A stretch of DNA of 64,000 nucleotides from positions 62,001 to 126,000 of the forward strand of contig JAWKWX010000003.1 of NCBI GenBank assembly GCA_041397305.1. The letters are read 5' to 3'. This document shows, in pieces, positions 9,627 through 18,186 of the stretch. The translations under genes were made by a program, and so were the position numbers. The number at the start of each line of letters is the position of its first letter. The first letter of the stretch is position 1. Under the pieces are notes generated by a model. The model was not told the DNA's origin. It made no database searches and was given only the letters and a program-made list of their open reading frames with translations. The DNA is from TMP-24 sp041397305. Lineage in GTDB: Bacteria; Pseudomonadota; Alphaproteobacteria; Rhodobacterales; Rhodobacteraceae.

Positions 9627-11090
9627 TCAGGCGGCACGGGTAGGCCTGAAGCGGGCGGTGGACCGGTCGCAGGCGTAGCTCTCGATCATCGGATAGGGAT
9701 TGCGGGCGAGCTGATCGACCGCGCCAATGATCAGATCGGCCTTGGCATCATCCGCCAGCGCAGACAGGTTGAGCCGCGTCCAGCCCGGTTTTTCCATCTC
9801 CTCGCCCGACAGGATCGCGCCACGAAGGGCCTCGGACTGCGCTTCGTCTATGCCGAGCAAACGATGAGCGTAAGGCCCTGCACAGGCGCAGCCGCCCCGG
9901 GCCTGCACACCGTGGCAGTCCGACAGCATGCGGGTGAAAAGCTGCTGGTGGACATAGCCGCCCGCGCGCGGGTCGCGGATACGCAGCGAGAAGATCGGCA
10001 GGCGCCGCTCAGCCCCAGGATTGCCGACGATCTCGATATTCGGATTGGCCGACCAGATTTTCAGCGCGCGTCGGCGCAACTCCTCGTGGCGCCGATCCAT
10101 GAAGGTCTGGCCGATAGCCTCCTTGACCAGAAAGGCGAGGCCCGCACGGATGTCGCCCAGGACATTGGGCGTGCCCGCCTCCTCCCGCACCGCGACATCG
10201 GTGGAATAATCATGCGCCCAGGGCGAGACGAAGCGGACGGTGCCGCCGCCGGTCGCAGTGGGTGTCGCGCGGGCAACAGCGGCGCGGCGGACGATCATCA
10301 CGCCCGAGGCGCCGGGGCCGCCGATGAACTTGTGCGGCGACAGGACGACTGCGTCCTGTTCGGCATCGGTCCCGGCGCGCATGTCGACGGGCAGGTAAGG
10401 CCCACCGCCCGCATAGTCCCAGACGGCAAACGCGCCCTTCGCCTTCAGCAGACGCGTGACCGGCTCGGGATCGGTCACGATGCCCGTGACGTTCGAGGCC
10501 GCAGAAAAGGCGCCGATCTTCAGCGCGCCCGCCGGGGCCGCAGACAGCGCATCGGCCAGCGCCACGAGATCGGGACCACCGGCTTCCGCCTCGGGGATCT
10601 CGACGACCTCGGCCCCGCTCTCGCGCCAGGGCAGGATGTTCGAATGATGCTCGTACGGACCGATGAAGACCACGGCCCCCGGCCCCGCCGCCGCTTCGCA
10701 CACGCCGAAAAGGCCCACCAGCCGATTGAGCCCCGCCGTCGCGCCGGACCCGGTGAAGACGGTCGCGAAACTTTCGTCCGCCCCGCAGGCACGGGCGATG
10801 ATGGCGCGCGCCTCGCGGCGCATCCTCGTCATCCGCTCGCCGCAGTAGGAGGCTTCGGTATGGCTGTTGGCGTAGAAGGGCAGAACCTCTTCCATCATGA
10901 AGCGTTCGACCTGCAAGAGCGCGCGGCCGGAGGCGACATAGTCGGCATAGACGAGTTTCCGCCTGCCGAACGGCCCTTCGATTTCGGCGCCCTCGCCGAT
11001 CAGCCCGTCGCGGAGCTGCTGGACGTGGTCCGGCCCGTGAAGGCTTTTGGCAAACTTGCTGAAGAAGCTGGTGCTGGCAGCGATGGTCAT
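9627..11090 (-). CDS. Class V PLP-dependent aminotransferase (cysteine desulfurase/selenocysteine lyase-like)
   Basis: A 487-residue fold-type I PLP enzyme of the class V (NifS/SufS-like) superfamily. ANSHTEASYCGE (residues 74-85), FTGSGATAGLNRL (112-124) and VVLSPHKFIGG, with the Schiff-base Lys near 254, are visible. So is a C-terminal RGGCACAGPYAH that resembles the active-site Cys loop of desulfurases. The substrate cannot be told from sequence. The ATG at 11090 follows AGAGGTCCCG; an upstream in-frame start would add 18 poorly conserved residues. It is divergent from an Lrp/AsnC regulator, which may control it. This is the first fully clean gene after the error-rich block. Confidence 0.85.
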   Translation of the reverse strand: MTIAASTSFFSKFAKSLHGPDHVQQLRDGLIGEGAEIEGPFGRRKLVYADYVASGRALLQVERFMMEEVLPFYANSHTEASYCGERMTRMRREARAIIARACGADESFATVFTGSGATAGLNRLVGLFGVCEAAAGPGAVVFIGPYEHHSNILPWRESGAEVVEIPEAEAGGPDLVALADALSAAPAGALKIGAFSAASNVTGIVTDPEPVTRLLKAKGAFAVWDYAGGGPYLPVDMRAGTDAEQDAVVLSPHKFIGGPGASGVMIVRRAAVARATPTATGGGTVRFVSPWAHDYSTDVAVREEAGTPNVLGDIRAGLAFLVKEAIGQTFMDRRHEELRRRALKIWSANPNIEIVGNPGAERRLPIFSLRIRDPRAGGYVHQQLFTRMLSDCHGVQARGGCACAGPYAHRLLGIDEAQSEALRGAILSGEEMEKPGWTRLNLSALADDAKADLIIGAVDQLARNPYPMIESYACDRSTARFRPTRAA

Positions 11091-11215
11091 CGGGACCTCT
11101 GGCGGACGTTGATGCGGGCTTAGGCAATGATGATTGAAGTTCATCGCGATTTCATTATCATTATTTGCAGTCTATGTTTCTATATAGGGTCATATGATCG
11201 AATATTCAGAGAAAA
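11091..11215. promoter_or_regulatory. AT-rich divergent promoter region between the aminotransferase and Lrp genes
   Basis: This 125-base gap is far more AT-rich than its surroundings (ATTTCATTATCATTATTTGC, then TTTCTATATAGGGTCATATG). It must carry start signals for both divergent genes. Lrp-type regulators usually bind AT-rich DNA, so autoregulation and control of the aminotransferase from here is likely, although I cannot define a site. Confidence 0.5.
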
Positions 11216-11665
11216 ATGGATCAAATTGATCGAGCAATCCTAAGGGTCCTGCAAAAGGACGCCAGCCTGTCGCAGCGCGATCTGGCCGACCGGGTCGGCC
11301 TGTCGCAGAACGCCTGCTGGCGGCGGCTGAAGGCGCTGAAGGACAGCGGGCTGATCAAGGGCGAGACGCTGAGGCTCGATCCGCAGGCGCTCGGCCTCGG
11401 GCTGACCGTCTTCATGATGATCCGCACGCGGCATCATGGGAAAGAGTGGCTGGACCTCTTCCGCCGCGAGGTCGCGGCGATCGCGAACGTGATCGACTTC
11501 TTCCGGATCGCGGGGGACTACGACTACATGCTGAAGGTCGTGGCGCGCGACATGAACGATTTCGACCGGGTCTATCAGCGGCTGATCGGGAAGGTGGAGC
11601 TCGACACCGTCACCTCCTGCATCACGATGGAGGCAATCGTGAACGGGCGCGATCTGCCGGTGTGA
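11216..11665 (+). CDS. Lrp/AsnC family transcriptional regulator
   Basis: 149 residues. The N-terminal winged HTH is MDQIDRAILRVLQKDASLSQ, then DLADRVGLSQNACWRRLKAL (about residues 1-50). A RAM/AsnC ligand-binding domain follows (about 65-145), with VIDFFRIAGDYDYMLKV as the effector-pocket region. These proteins form octamers that sense amino acids. The divergent neighbour is a PLP aminotransferase, so the effector may be its substrate. The 278 bases after the stop (to 11943) contain no gene I can support. Confidence 0.93.
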   Translation: MDQIDRAILRVLQKDASLSQRDLADRVGLSQNACWRRLKALKDSGLIKGETLRLDPQALGLGLTVFMMIRTRHHGKEWLDLFRREVAAIANVIDFFRIAGDYDYMLKVVARDMNDFDRVYQRLIGKVELDTVTSCITMEAIVNGRDLPV

Positions 11666-11943
11666 CGGATCATCCCTCCGGCGCGCCCAGGCGCGCAGGC
11701 GACCCGCATCGGCCGCAGTTGGGTGCCGCCCTGTGGGCCGGAAGTACGAAAAGCGGGTCACAGATCGTCTCCGGGCTCGCGCGTGGCGGCGGGCGGGGAC
11801 TGTCCGATTTCGGCCGGGATGAGCTGATGCTCGCCGACCTTGCGCCGACCTCGGGTCCGCGGAACCACATCGACAGCGTCTGAGCCCTTGACCGCGCCGC
11901 GCGACCGTCGCCAAATCCCCCGGTCAGATCGGGGGAGGCGGCG

Positions 11944-12789
11944 ATGGACGGCGGTGCAGGTCATTGTCTGTGCGGTTCGGTCAGCTACAGGTTCGACGGT
12001 CCGCCGAACTGGCAGGCGCATTGCCATTGCGAAAGCTGCCGCCGCAATTGTTCGGCCCCCTTTACCAGCTATTTCGGCGTGAGCCACGGCAAGTGGCGCT
12101 GGACGGGGACCGCGCCGCAGGTCTACGTCTCCTCGCCCGGCGTCCGGCGGCATTTCTGCGCGACCTGCGGCACGCCGATGGCCTTCGAAGGCGAGAACTG
12201 GGCGCACGAGATCCATTTCTACGCGGCAAGCCTGAACGATCCGTCCGCTTTCGAGCCCGCCCTGCATGTGAACTGGAACGAACATCTGCCCTGGGTAAAG
12301 CTCGACGACGGGCTGAAGCGGATGCGCATGCCGCGCCGGATGCGGCCGGAGGAGGATTTCGGGCCGGTGCTGGCGCTTATCCGCGCGGCTTTCGCCTATA
12401 TGGACGGGCGGATCGACCCGCCCTCCTCGGTCCACCGGTTGACGGCCGATGCGCTGAGCGCGCGCGCGGCCAACGAGGAAATCTGGGTGCTGGAGGATCT
12501 CGGGCATCCGATCGCCTGTGTTGTCCTCACGCCGGAAGCCGATCACCTCTATCTCGGGAAACTGGCGGTCGCCGAGGATTGCCGGGGCCAGGGGCTGGCC
12601 CGGCAGCTGGTCCGGCATGCCATGGCGCGGGCGACCGCGCTTGGCCTGCCGGAACTGCGGCTGCAGACAAGGGTCGAGCTGGAGGAGAACCAGCGCGCGT
12701 TCGCCGCCATGGGATTCTCAGAGACGGACCGGACCGCGCATGAGGGTCATGCCCGACCGACCTCGATCTCCTTCGCGCTCCGGGTCTGA
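11944..12789 (+). CDS. GFA-domain protein fused to a GNAT acetyltransferase
   Basis: 281 residues with two domains. Residues 1-120 form a GFA (Mss4-like) zinc fold: CLCGSVSYRF, CHCESCRRNC and FCATCGTPMAFE carry the Cys ligands. GFA proteins are named after glutathione-dependent formaldehyde activation, but most members have no proven reaction. Residues about 135-281 are a GNAT domain, with acetyl-CoA motif A at LGKLAVAEDCRGQGLARQLV. No stop or slip separates the domains, so this is a true fusion in the sequence. Either domain may supply substrate binding for the other; the function is unknown. The secreted protein downstream starts 4 bases after the stop. Confidence 0.88.
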   Translation: MDGGAGHCLCGSVSYRFDGPPNWQAHCHCESCRRNCSAPFTSYFGVSHGKWRWTGTAPQVYVSSPGVRRHFCATCGTPMAFEGENWAHEIHFYAASLNDPSAFEPALHVNWNEHLPWVKLDDGLKRMRMPRRMRPEEDFGPVLALIRAAFAYMDGRIDPPSSVHRLTADALSARAANEEIWVLEDLGHPIACVVLTPEADHLYLGKLAVAEDCRGQGLARQLVRHAMARATALGLPELRLQTRVELEENQRAFAAMGFSETDRTAHEGHARPTSISFALRV

Positions 12790-12793
12790 GACG

Positions 12794-13279
12794 ATGTGGC
12801 GCCCGATCGCCCTGATTCTTCTGACACCGGCCGCGGCAACGGCCGGGCCGCTCGACGGCAAGAGCTATATGGTCGAAATATCGTCTTCGCAGGACGCAAG
12901 CGGCTATGCCGCCTATCTCCTGCCGCCGCTCCTGAAGGTTCTGAAGCGGTCAGCCCTGCGCCCCGCCAAGGGGCCGGGGGCCGATGTGGTCTTCAACATC
13001 GTCACCGAAAGCGATGTGGGCCGCTGGGTCGGCAAAGGCAGCGCGCGCACCTGGCTCTACCGGGTCGATGTGACCGTCGGCATCTCGCCCGAAAGCCATG
13101 TCCTCCCGGTCGATGGCACACCGCGCTTCGGCGTCCGCGCCCGTCTGACTACCCCGGATCCCGACCGCGAGGACGAGCTGGCCTGCCTGATCGCCTTGGC
13201 CGCCCGCACCGCCATCGCCAATTATCGGCCCGAGGGTCTGCTCGACACCGACGGATCGAGTTGCCTGCGGCCAGGTTGA
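12794..13279 (+). CDS. Exported hypothetical protein
   Basis: 161 residues, beginning MWRPIALILLTPAAATAGPL with a signal peptide likely cut after ATA. The mature part contains YAAYLLPPLLKVLKRSALRP, ADVVFNIVTESDVGRWVG and a Cys pair near the C-terminus (ELACLIALAARTAIAN and SSCLRPG). I do not recognise the family. ATG 12794 was chosen because it gives the signal peptide; it follows the GFA-GNAT stop by 4 bases, suggesting one transcript. A periplasmic location is inferred from the leader only. Confidence 0.75.
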   Translation: MWRPIALILLTPAAATAGPLDGKSYMVEISSSQDASGYAAYLLPPLLKVLKRSALRPAKGPGADVVFNIVTESDVGRWVGKGSARTWLYRVDVTVGISPESHVLPVDGTPRFGVRARLTTPDPDREDELACLIALAARTAIANYRPEGLLDTDGSSCLRPG

Positions 13280-13371
13280 GCTTCGGGGCACAGGCGGTCG
13301 CAGCCCTCGCACAGATCGGGCCATTGCCCGGCGCGGCCTCTCGGCCGATAAGGGGCAACGGAAGGGAAGCA

Positions 13372-14040
13372 ATGATGAACCCGCGTCTCACCCGCGATCT
13401 GATCGGGCGTTTGCCCGAATGCGTGCCGGACCCCGGCCCGATCGCCCGCGCGCAGGTATCCGAGGATCACTATCCCGCCATTGCCCGGAAACTCTTCGAG
13501 GCGCACCGCAAGACCGGGGTGACGCGGTTCTTCGCCATCGGCTCGCTCATCTGGAAGCCTCGTCCCTATTTCGCCGACATGGAGCCCGCCCGCATCCATG
13601 GCTGGCACCGGGCCTTCTGCCTGGGTCCCGACACCCGCTATCGCGGCAACCCCGAGGCCCCGGGCCTGATGCTGTCGCTCGACCGGGGCGGATCGTGCAA
13701 GGGGATGGTGATCCGGCTGAAGGACGACATCGGCGAGGCGGAGCTTCTCGATCTCGTGCAATCCGAACCGCCACCGCCGCCGCATCCGGTCACCGCCCAC
13801 ACCGCCACCGGGCCGGTCGCGGCCTGGGCCTTCACCTGCCCGCGCGACTATGCCGGCTACGTCAATGGCCTGACAGAGGCTGAAATCGCCGACCGCCTGT
13901 CCTGCTGCGTGGGCATGCGCGGCACGATGGCGGAATATGTGTTGAACACGATCGAGCATCTGGACGAAGCGGGCATCCGCGACCCGATGCTCTGGCGCAT
14001 GCAGGCACTGATCGCCGAGCGGCTGGAACGGTCAGACTGA
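13372..14040 (+). CDS. ChaC-like gamma-glutamylcyclotransferase family protein
   Basis: 222 residues. FAIGSLIWKP (about residues 59-68) is the ChaC signature equivalent to YGSLIW. HGWHRAFCLG and RGNPEAPGLMLSLDRGG follow as in the family, and the C-terminal AEIADRLSCCVGMRGTMAEY also fits. ChaC enzymes degrade glutathione to 5-oxoproline and Cys-Gly. The segment that normally reads REM...Y around the catalytic Glu is here LVQSEPPPPPHPV, with a run of five Pro, so activity is uncertain. ATG 13372 has a GAAGGGAAGC Shine-Dalgarno. Its last 9 bases overlap the 3' end of the convergent DMT transporter. Confidence 0.8.
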   Translation: MMNPRLTRDLIGRLPECVPDPGPIARAQVSEDHYPAIARKLFEAHRKTGVTRFFAIGSLIWKPRPYFADMEPARIHGWHRAFCLGPDTRYRGNPEAPGLMLSLDRGGSCKGMVIRLKDDIGEAELLDLVQSEPPPPPHPVTAHTATGPVAAWAFTCPRDYAGYVNGLTEAEIADRLSCCVGMRGTMAEYVLNTIEHLDEAGIRDPMLWRMQALIAERLERSD

Positions 14041-14916
14041 GCTTTCCTGCCGTGCCCTGATCCGTTCGCGCCAGAGGGTGAAGAGGCCTGCGCCGACCAC
14101 GATCACCGCGCCGACCATCAGGCTCGGCCGCAGAGCCTCGCCAAAGACCGTCACGCCGAGAATGGCGATGAAGGCGAGCTGCAGGTAGGCGAAGGGCTGC
14201 ACGGCGGACGCCTCGGCGACCGCAAGCGCCCGGATCATCAGGAAATGGCCAAGGATCGACGTACAGCACAGCGTCGCCATCCAGACCCAGTCGCCGGATG
14301 TCATCGGCGACCAGTGCATGAGGCCAAAGGGCGTGATCGTTACCGCCCCGGCGATCCCGGCCCAGAAGAAGGTGACCGAGGGCGCGTCACCCCGCGCGAC
14401 ATAACGGGTCAGAAGTCCATAGAGCGCGAACATGAAGGCGCCGAGAAGCGGGATGAGCGCATAGGGCGAGATCACCCGCCCGCCCGGTTCGAGGATGATG
14501 AGGATGCCGAGAAATCCCATCCCGATCGCCGTCCAGCGCCGCCAGCCGACCTTTTCGCCCAGAAGCGGGCCGGAAAGCGCGGCCACGAGCAGCGGATAGC
14601 AGGTGAAGATCGCATGGGTTTCGACCAGGCCGAGCCGGACGAAGGCCGCGACCACCACGCAGATTTCCAGCGCCAGCAGAACGCCACGCGCGATCTGCAG
14701 AAGCGGATAGCGCGACCGGACCGCCGCCCGGATCCCGCCGGGCTGGCGCGCGGCGAGGAAAAGGACGAAGGCCGCGAAGGCCCAGAAGCGGATCGTCACC
14801 ACCATGAAGACCGAATAATCCGTGCCGAGATGGCGCGATATCCCGTCCTGAAGCGCAAAAACCAGGCTGGTGAGCGACATCAGAAGGATGCCGAGGCGGG
14901 TATTCTGTTCGGTCAT
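14032..14916 (-). CDS. DMT superfamily (EamA) transporter
   Basis: 294 residues with about ten hydrophobic helices arranged as two EamA repeats, the drug/metabolite transporter fold. Repeat landmarks are GPLLGEKVGWRRWTAIGMGF in the first half and VTVFGEALRPSLMVGAVIVV in the second. The substrate is not predictable; relatives export amino acids, riboflavin or other metabolites. Its ATG overlaps the TGA of mnmD (ATGA), so it is translated from the same mRNA as that tRNA-modification gene, although a functional link is not obvious. Confidence 0.88.
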   Translation of the reverse strand: MTEQNTRLGILLMSLTSLVFALQDGISRHLGTDYSVFMVVTIRFWAFAAFVLFLAARQPGGIRAAVRSRYPLLQIARGVLLALEICVVVAAFVRLGLVETHAIFTCYPLLVAALSGPLLGEKVGWRRWTAIGMGFLGILIILEPGGRVISPYALIPLLGAFMFALYGLLTRYVARGDAPSVTFFWAGIAGAVTITPFGLMHWSPMTSGDWVWMATLCCTSILGHFLMIRALAVAEASAVQPFAYLQLAFIAILGVTVFGEALRPSLMVGAVIVVGAGLFTLWRERIRARQESSV

Positions 14917-15611
14917 CGCCCCTGCCCGCCCTTATCCGGAAACCGGCCAGCCGACATATGCCGCTTATGTCCGTAGCCCGCCCGCCGCTCTACCTGAAAA
15001 CCTGCCGTCTGCAAGGCCCGCCGCACGAAACCCGCCGCCGTATAGGTGGCGAATGTGCCGCCTGGGGCTGTATGGCGCGCAACCTCTGCCAGCAGGGATT
15101 CACCCCAAAGCTCGGGGTTCTTGGCGGGCGAGAACCCGTCGAGGAACCAGGCGTCCGCCTTGTCGGACCAATGCGGCAGCGTCGCACGTCCATCGCCCAC
15201 GATCACCTCGACCGCCACCGGCCCAAGGTCGAACTGCCGCCGCCCTGCCGCCCAGTGATCGAGCAGAGGCCCGGCTGCGGCCCAGGCCTCCGGGAAGGTC
15301 TCAAGCGCGCGCGCCATGTCGGCGGCGGGCATCGGGAAGGCTTCGAAACTGGTGAAATGGAGGCGCCCCACCGCCCCGGCCGCCCGCCAGGCGATGAGGG
15401 TGGCCAGCAGATTGAGGCCGGTGCCGAAGCCAAGTTCGGCAATGCGGAACCCGTCGCGGAACCTGTCCGGCAGGCCGTTGCCCGCCAGGAAGACATGGCG
15501 CGTCTCGGCCAGCCCGTCGGCCTTCGAAAAGTAGGGATCGTCGAAGAGGGCTGACACCGGCACGCCGTCCGCTGTCCAGCCGACCCGCTCGCTCTGGTTT
15601 TCCGATGCCAT
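14913..15611 (-). CDS. mnmD: tRNA 5-methylaminomethyl-2-thiouridine methyltransferase (MnmD-type)
   Basis: 232 residues of the MnmC methyltransferase-domain family, which makes mnm5s2U at wobble position 34 of tRNAs for Lys, Glu and Gln using SAM. The N-terminal DDPYFSKADGLAETRHVFLA, the SAM motif AELGFGTGLNLLA, and DAWFLDGFSPAKNPELW (the catalytic FSPAKNP motif) are diagnostic. It lacks the C-terminal FAD domain of E. coli MnmC, but a DAO-type FAD oxidoreductase gene begins 45 bases away in the opposite direction. ATG 15611 gives the usual MASENQ-type start. Confidence 0.88.
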   Translation of the reverse strand: MASENQSERVGWTADGVPVSALFDDPYFSKADGLAETRHVFLAGNGLPDRFRDGFRIAELGFGTGLNLLATLIAWRAAGAVGRLHFTSFEAFPMPAADMARALETFPEAWAAAGPLLDHWAAGRRQFDLGPVAVEVIVGDGRATLPHWSDKADAWFLDGFSPAKNPELWGESLLAEVARHTAPGGTFATYTAAGFVRRALQTAGFQVERRAGYGHKRHMSAGRFPDKGGQGR

Positions 15612-15656
15612 CTGCCCTAGACCTTCCGGTCGCGACCATGGCGAAGGGCAGCGGGA

Positions 15657-16712
15657 ATGGCAACGGTGGACGTGACCGTGATGGGGGGCGGCATCTTCGG
15701 CCTTGCCACCGCATGGGAATGCGCGCGCCGGGGCGCGAAGGTGCGGCTGATCGAGCGTGACCGGATCGGCGCGGGATCGTCGGGCGGACTTGTCGGTGCG
15801 CTGGCCCCGCATGTGCCGGAGACCTGGAACGAAAAGAAGGCCCTCCAGCTCGACAGCCTGCTGATGGCCGAAGGTTTCTGGGCAGAGGTGCAGGCGCGGA
15901 CGGGGATCGACCCGGGCTATGCCCGCCTTGGCCGGTTGCAGCCCCTTGCCGACGCCGTCGCCGTCGCCCTTGCTGAACGGCGGGTCGAGAGTGCACGCGC
16001 GCTCTGGTGCGGTGCGGCGGACTGGCGGGTCGAGCCGGGCGAAGACCCGTGCCGGGGGCAAAGCCCGACGGGCCTGTGGATCCGCGATACTTTGTCGGCG
16101 CGCCTGCACCCCCGCCATGCGGCGGACGCCCTGGTGGCGGCGATCCGTTCGGCAGGGGGCGAGGTCATCGAAAACCGGGGGCGCGGGGACCGTGCCCCGG
16201 CACCGGCCGGTAGGGTGCTCTGGGCGACCGGCGTTCAGGGTCTTGCCGATCTGTCCGCCGATCTCGGGCGCCCGCTGGGCGCGGGTGTGAAGGGTCAGGC
16301 CGCGCTTTTCGATTGCGCGGCTGTGGCGGAGCCTCAGCTTTTCATCGACGGGCTGCACATCGTTCCGCATGGCGACGGAACGGTTGCCGTGGGATCGACG
16401 TCGGAACGGGTGTGGCAGGACGACAGCGCGACAGACTACCAGCTCGACCGGCTGATCGACAAGGCGCGCGCCGCCTGCCCGATGCTCGCGGACGCGCCGG
16501 TGATCGACCGCTGGGCCGGGGTCCGCCCGCGCGCCTCGACACGCGCGCCGCTTCTCGGTGCCTGGCCGGGGCGAGAGGGGCACTATCTCGCCAACGGCGG
16601 CTTCAAGATCGGCTTCGGCATGGCGCCGAAAGTGGCCGAGGTGATGGCCGACCTCATGCTTCACGGGCGCGACGCGATCCCCGAAGGGTTTCGCCTGCCG
16701 GAGGCCACATGA
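15657..16712 (+). CDS. FAD-dependent oxidoreductase (DAO family), MnmC oxidase-domain-like
   Basis: 351 residues. The N-terminal Rossmann motif GGGIFGLATAWECARRGAKV (about residues 10-29) and a DAO-type C-terminus (IDRWAGVRPRASTRAPLLG, then GHYLANGGFKIGFGMAP) mark a FAD enzyme of the glycine/D-amino-acid oxidase family. In E. coli the same fold is the MnmC1 domain, which oxidises the carboxymethyl group of cmnm5U before MnmC2 methylates. The divergent adjacent mnmD makes a split MnmC pathway plausible but unproven. An alternative is a generic amino-acid oxidase. Confidence 0.82.
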   Translation: MATVDVTVMGGGIFGLATAWECARRGAKVRLIERDRIGAGSSGGLVGALAPHVPETWNEKKALQLDSLLMAEGFWAEVQARTGIDPGYARLGRLQPLADAVAVALAERRVESARALWCGAADWRVEPGEDPCRGQSPTGLWIRDTLSARLHPRHAADALVAAIRSAGGEVIENRGRGDRAPAPAGRVLWATGVQGLADLSADLGRPLGAGVKGQAALFDCAAVAEPQLFIDGLHIVPHGDGTVAVGSTSERVWQDDSATDYQLDRLIDKARAACPMLADAPVIDRWAGVRPRASTRAPLLGAWPGREGHYLANGGFKIGFGMAPKVAEVMADLMLHGRDAIPEGFRLPEAT

Positions 16713-16718
16713 CCGGCG

Positions 16719-17555
16719 TCAGGACTTGCGGAGCACCCAGTCAAGCGCCCGGCCCGGCAGGATGCGGCGCGCGGCACCCATCAGGTAAGTGGGTGTCGTT
16801 ACATAATAGCGCGGCTTGGGATTGCGGCTTTCGATGGCTTGCAGAAGCTTCGCCGTAACGGCCCCGGGCGGCAGTTCGAACCGGTCGGGCTGGCCGGAAT
16901 GTTCATAGAGCCGCTTCAGAAGGCCCGCCTCATACTGGGCGCGGCGCGGGCTTGACCGCCAGTCGATCCAGCGTTCGAAATGGGGAATCGCGTTCACCCG
17001 GATCTTCGAGGTGACGGGACCCGGTTCGATCAGCACGGCCCGGATAGGCGTATCGGACATCTCAAGGCGCAGCACATCCGTCAGACCTTCCATGGCGAAC
17101 TTGGTGGCGACATAGGCGCCGCGCCAGCGGATGCCGACAAGGCCAAGGACGGAAGAGCAATTGACGATCCGCCCATATTCCTGCCGCCGCATGACCGGGA
17201 TCACCCGGCGGGTCAGGTCGTGATAGCCAAAGAGGTTGGTTTCGAAGATTTCGCGCAAGGCGCCGGTCGGCAGATCCTCCACCGCGCCCGGACAGGCGAA
17301 GGCACCGTTGTTGAAGATCGCGCCGAGCGTGCCGCCGGTGCGCTTCAACGCTTCCTCAAGCGCCGTGCCGATCGACGCCTCGTCGCAATAATCCAGCCGG
17401 AAGCTTTCCAGCCCCTCGGCGCGAAGCCGCTCGCAATCTTCCTCCTTCCGGCAGGTGGCGAAGACACGCCAGCCCGCACGCTTCAGGCCGTGCGCCGCAT
17501 CATGACCGATGCCCGACGAACAGCCGGTGATGAGAATGGATCTGATGATGGTCAT
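16719..17555 (-). CDS. Short-chain dehydrogenase/reductase
   Basis: 278 residues of the classical SDR family. The cofactor loop is TGCSSGIG (residues 10-17), the NNGA-type motif is FNNGA (81-85), and the catalytic Ser lies in NCSS (about 134). YVATK gives the catalytic Tyr148 and Lys152. The Arg in ATCRKEED after strand 2 suggests NADP preference. The substrate is unknown; the C-terminal half is longer than in simple reductases and resembles enzymes acting on hydrophobic alcohols. ATG MTIIRS is preferred because upstream residues are not SDR-like. The stop lies 6 bases from the convergent FAD oxidoreductase stop. Confidence 0.88.
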   Translation of the reverse strand: MTIIRSILITGCSSGIGHDAAHGLKRAGWRVFATCRKEEDCERLRAEGLESFRLDYCDEASIGTALEEALKRTGGTLGAIFNNGAFACPGAVEDLPTGALREIFETNLFGYHDLTRRVIPVMRRQEYGRIVNCSSVLGLVGIRWRGAYVATKFAMEGLTDVLRLEMSDTPIRAVLIEPGPVTSKIRVNAIPHFERWIDWRSSPRRAQYEAGLLKRLYEHSGQPDRFELPPGAVTAKLLQAIESRNPKPRYYVTTPTYLMGAARRILPGRALDWVLRKS

Positions 17556-17616
17556 GCCTGCCTCGCGCGCGCCCCGCCCTTCGCTAGGGGCAATCGCGGG
17601 CAGAGGCAACCCGCCC

Positions 17617-18186
17617 TCAGCCGCCGCTGCCGAGTGTGGAGCCCAGGAAGGCCTCGGCGACATAGCCTTCGGCGCCAGTCTCGGGGCAGCGCACCTTCAG
17701 CCAGCCTTCGCTCGCACGGGTGAGCACGGCCACTTCGGACCCGTAGGTCAGAACCGCCAGCTCGGGCGCAGCAGCCGAGGGACCTGACCGCAAACTGGCG
17801 CGGGGCGCCTCGACCATCATCCGCGCGCCGCGCCCTGCCGAGAAGATACCTGGCGGGCCGGCGGCGCCACCAAACATGGCCAGCCCCATCGACCCGAAAC
17901 CCGCCGCCATCGACATGGCGCGCCGGTCCGCGCGTTCGACCGGGCGGGCAGGTGGCATGATCGGCTCTGCAGGAAGGCGGATGCTTTCCGGTTCCGGCAG
18001 CGTGTGCAGCCAAGGATCAGCGCCGACCTGACGGTCGTCCAGCGGCCCAGAGACCATTGCTGCGCGAAATGGGGCCGAAGACGGCTGAGGTTCACGCGCC
18101 CTTACGGGGCCGACCTCGATCCGCGCCGGTACAAGAAAAAGCACGAGACAGACACACCAAACCCAGAACAGCCCTGACCGGACCAT
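17617..18186 (-). CDS. Exported protein with C-terminal bacterial SH3 domain
   Basis: 189 residues. An N-terminal hydrophobic segment (GLFWVWCVCLVLFLV) acts as signal or anchor. A Pro/Ala-rich linker follows, with a glycine-rich patch near the middle. The C-terminal 65 residues form an SH3b-like module (LRSGPS...LAVLTYGSEVAVL, GWLKVRCPETGAEGYVAEAF). Bacterial SH3 domains usually bind cell-wall peptides. ATG 18186 (MVRSGL) follows a GGGTGGTGAT ribosome site; a longer start would put charged residues ahead of the leader. It is monocistronic and divergent from parC. Confidence 0.8.
   Translation of the reverse strand: MVRSGLFWVWCVCLVLFLVPARIEVGPVRAREPQPSSAPFRAAMVSGPLDDRQVGADPWLHTLPEPESIRLPAEPIMPPARPVERADRRAMSMAAGFGSMGLAMFGGAAGPPGIFSAGRGARMMVEAPRASLRSGPSAAAPELAVLTYGSEVAVLTRASEGWLKVRCPETGAEGYVAEAFLGSTLGSGG

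Noticed and set aside
7762..9678. A 638-codon plus-strand frame opposite smc
   Set aside because: It is Arg/Ser/Pro-rich with no recognisable domain and lies opposite SMC head and coiled-coil pieces.
9558..11123. A 521-codon plus-strand open frame
   Set aside because: Antisense to the class V aminotransferase, which has clear PLP motifs.
15612..16664. N-terminal extension that would make mnmD 583 residues long
   Set aside because: The extra part is antisense to the FAD oxidoreductase and has no methyltransferase similarity; ATG 15611 fits the family.
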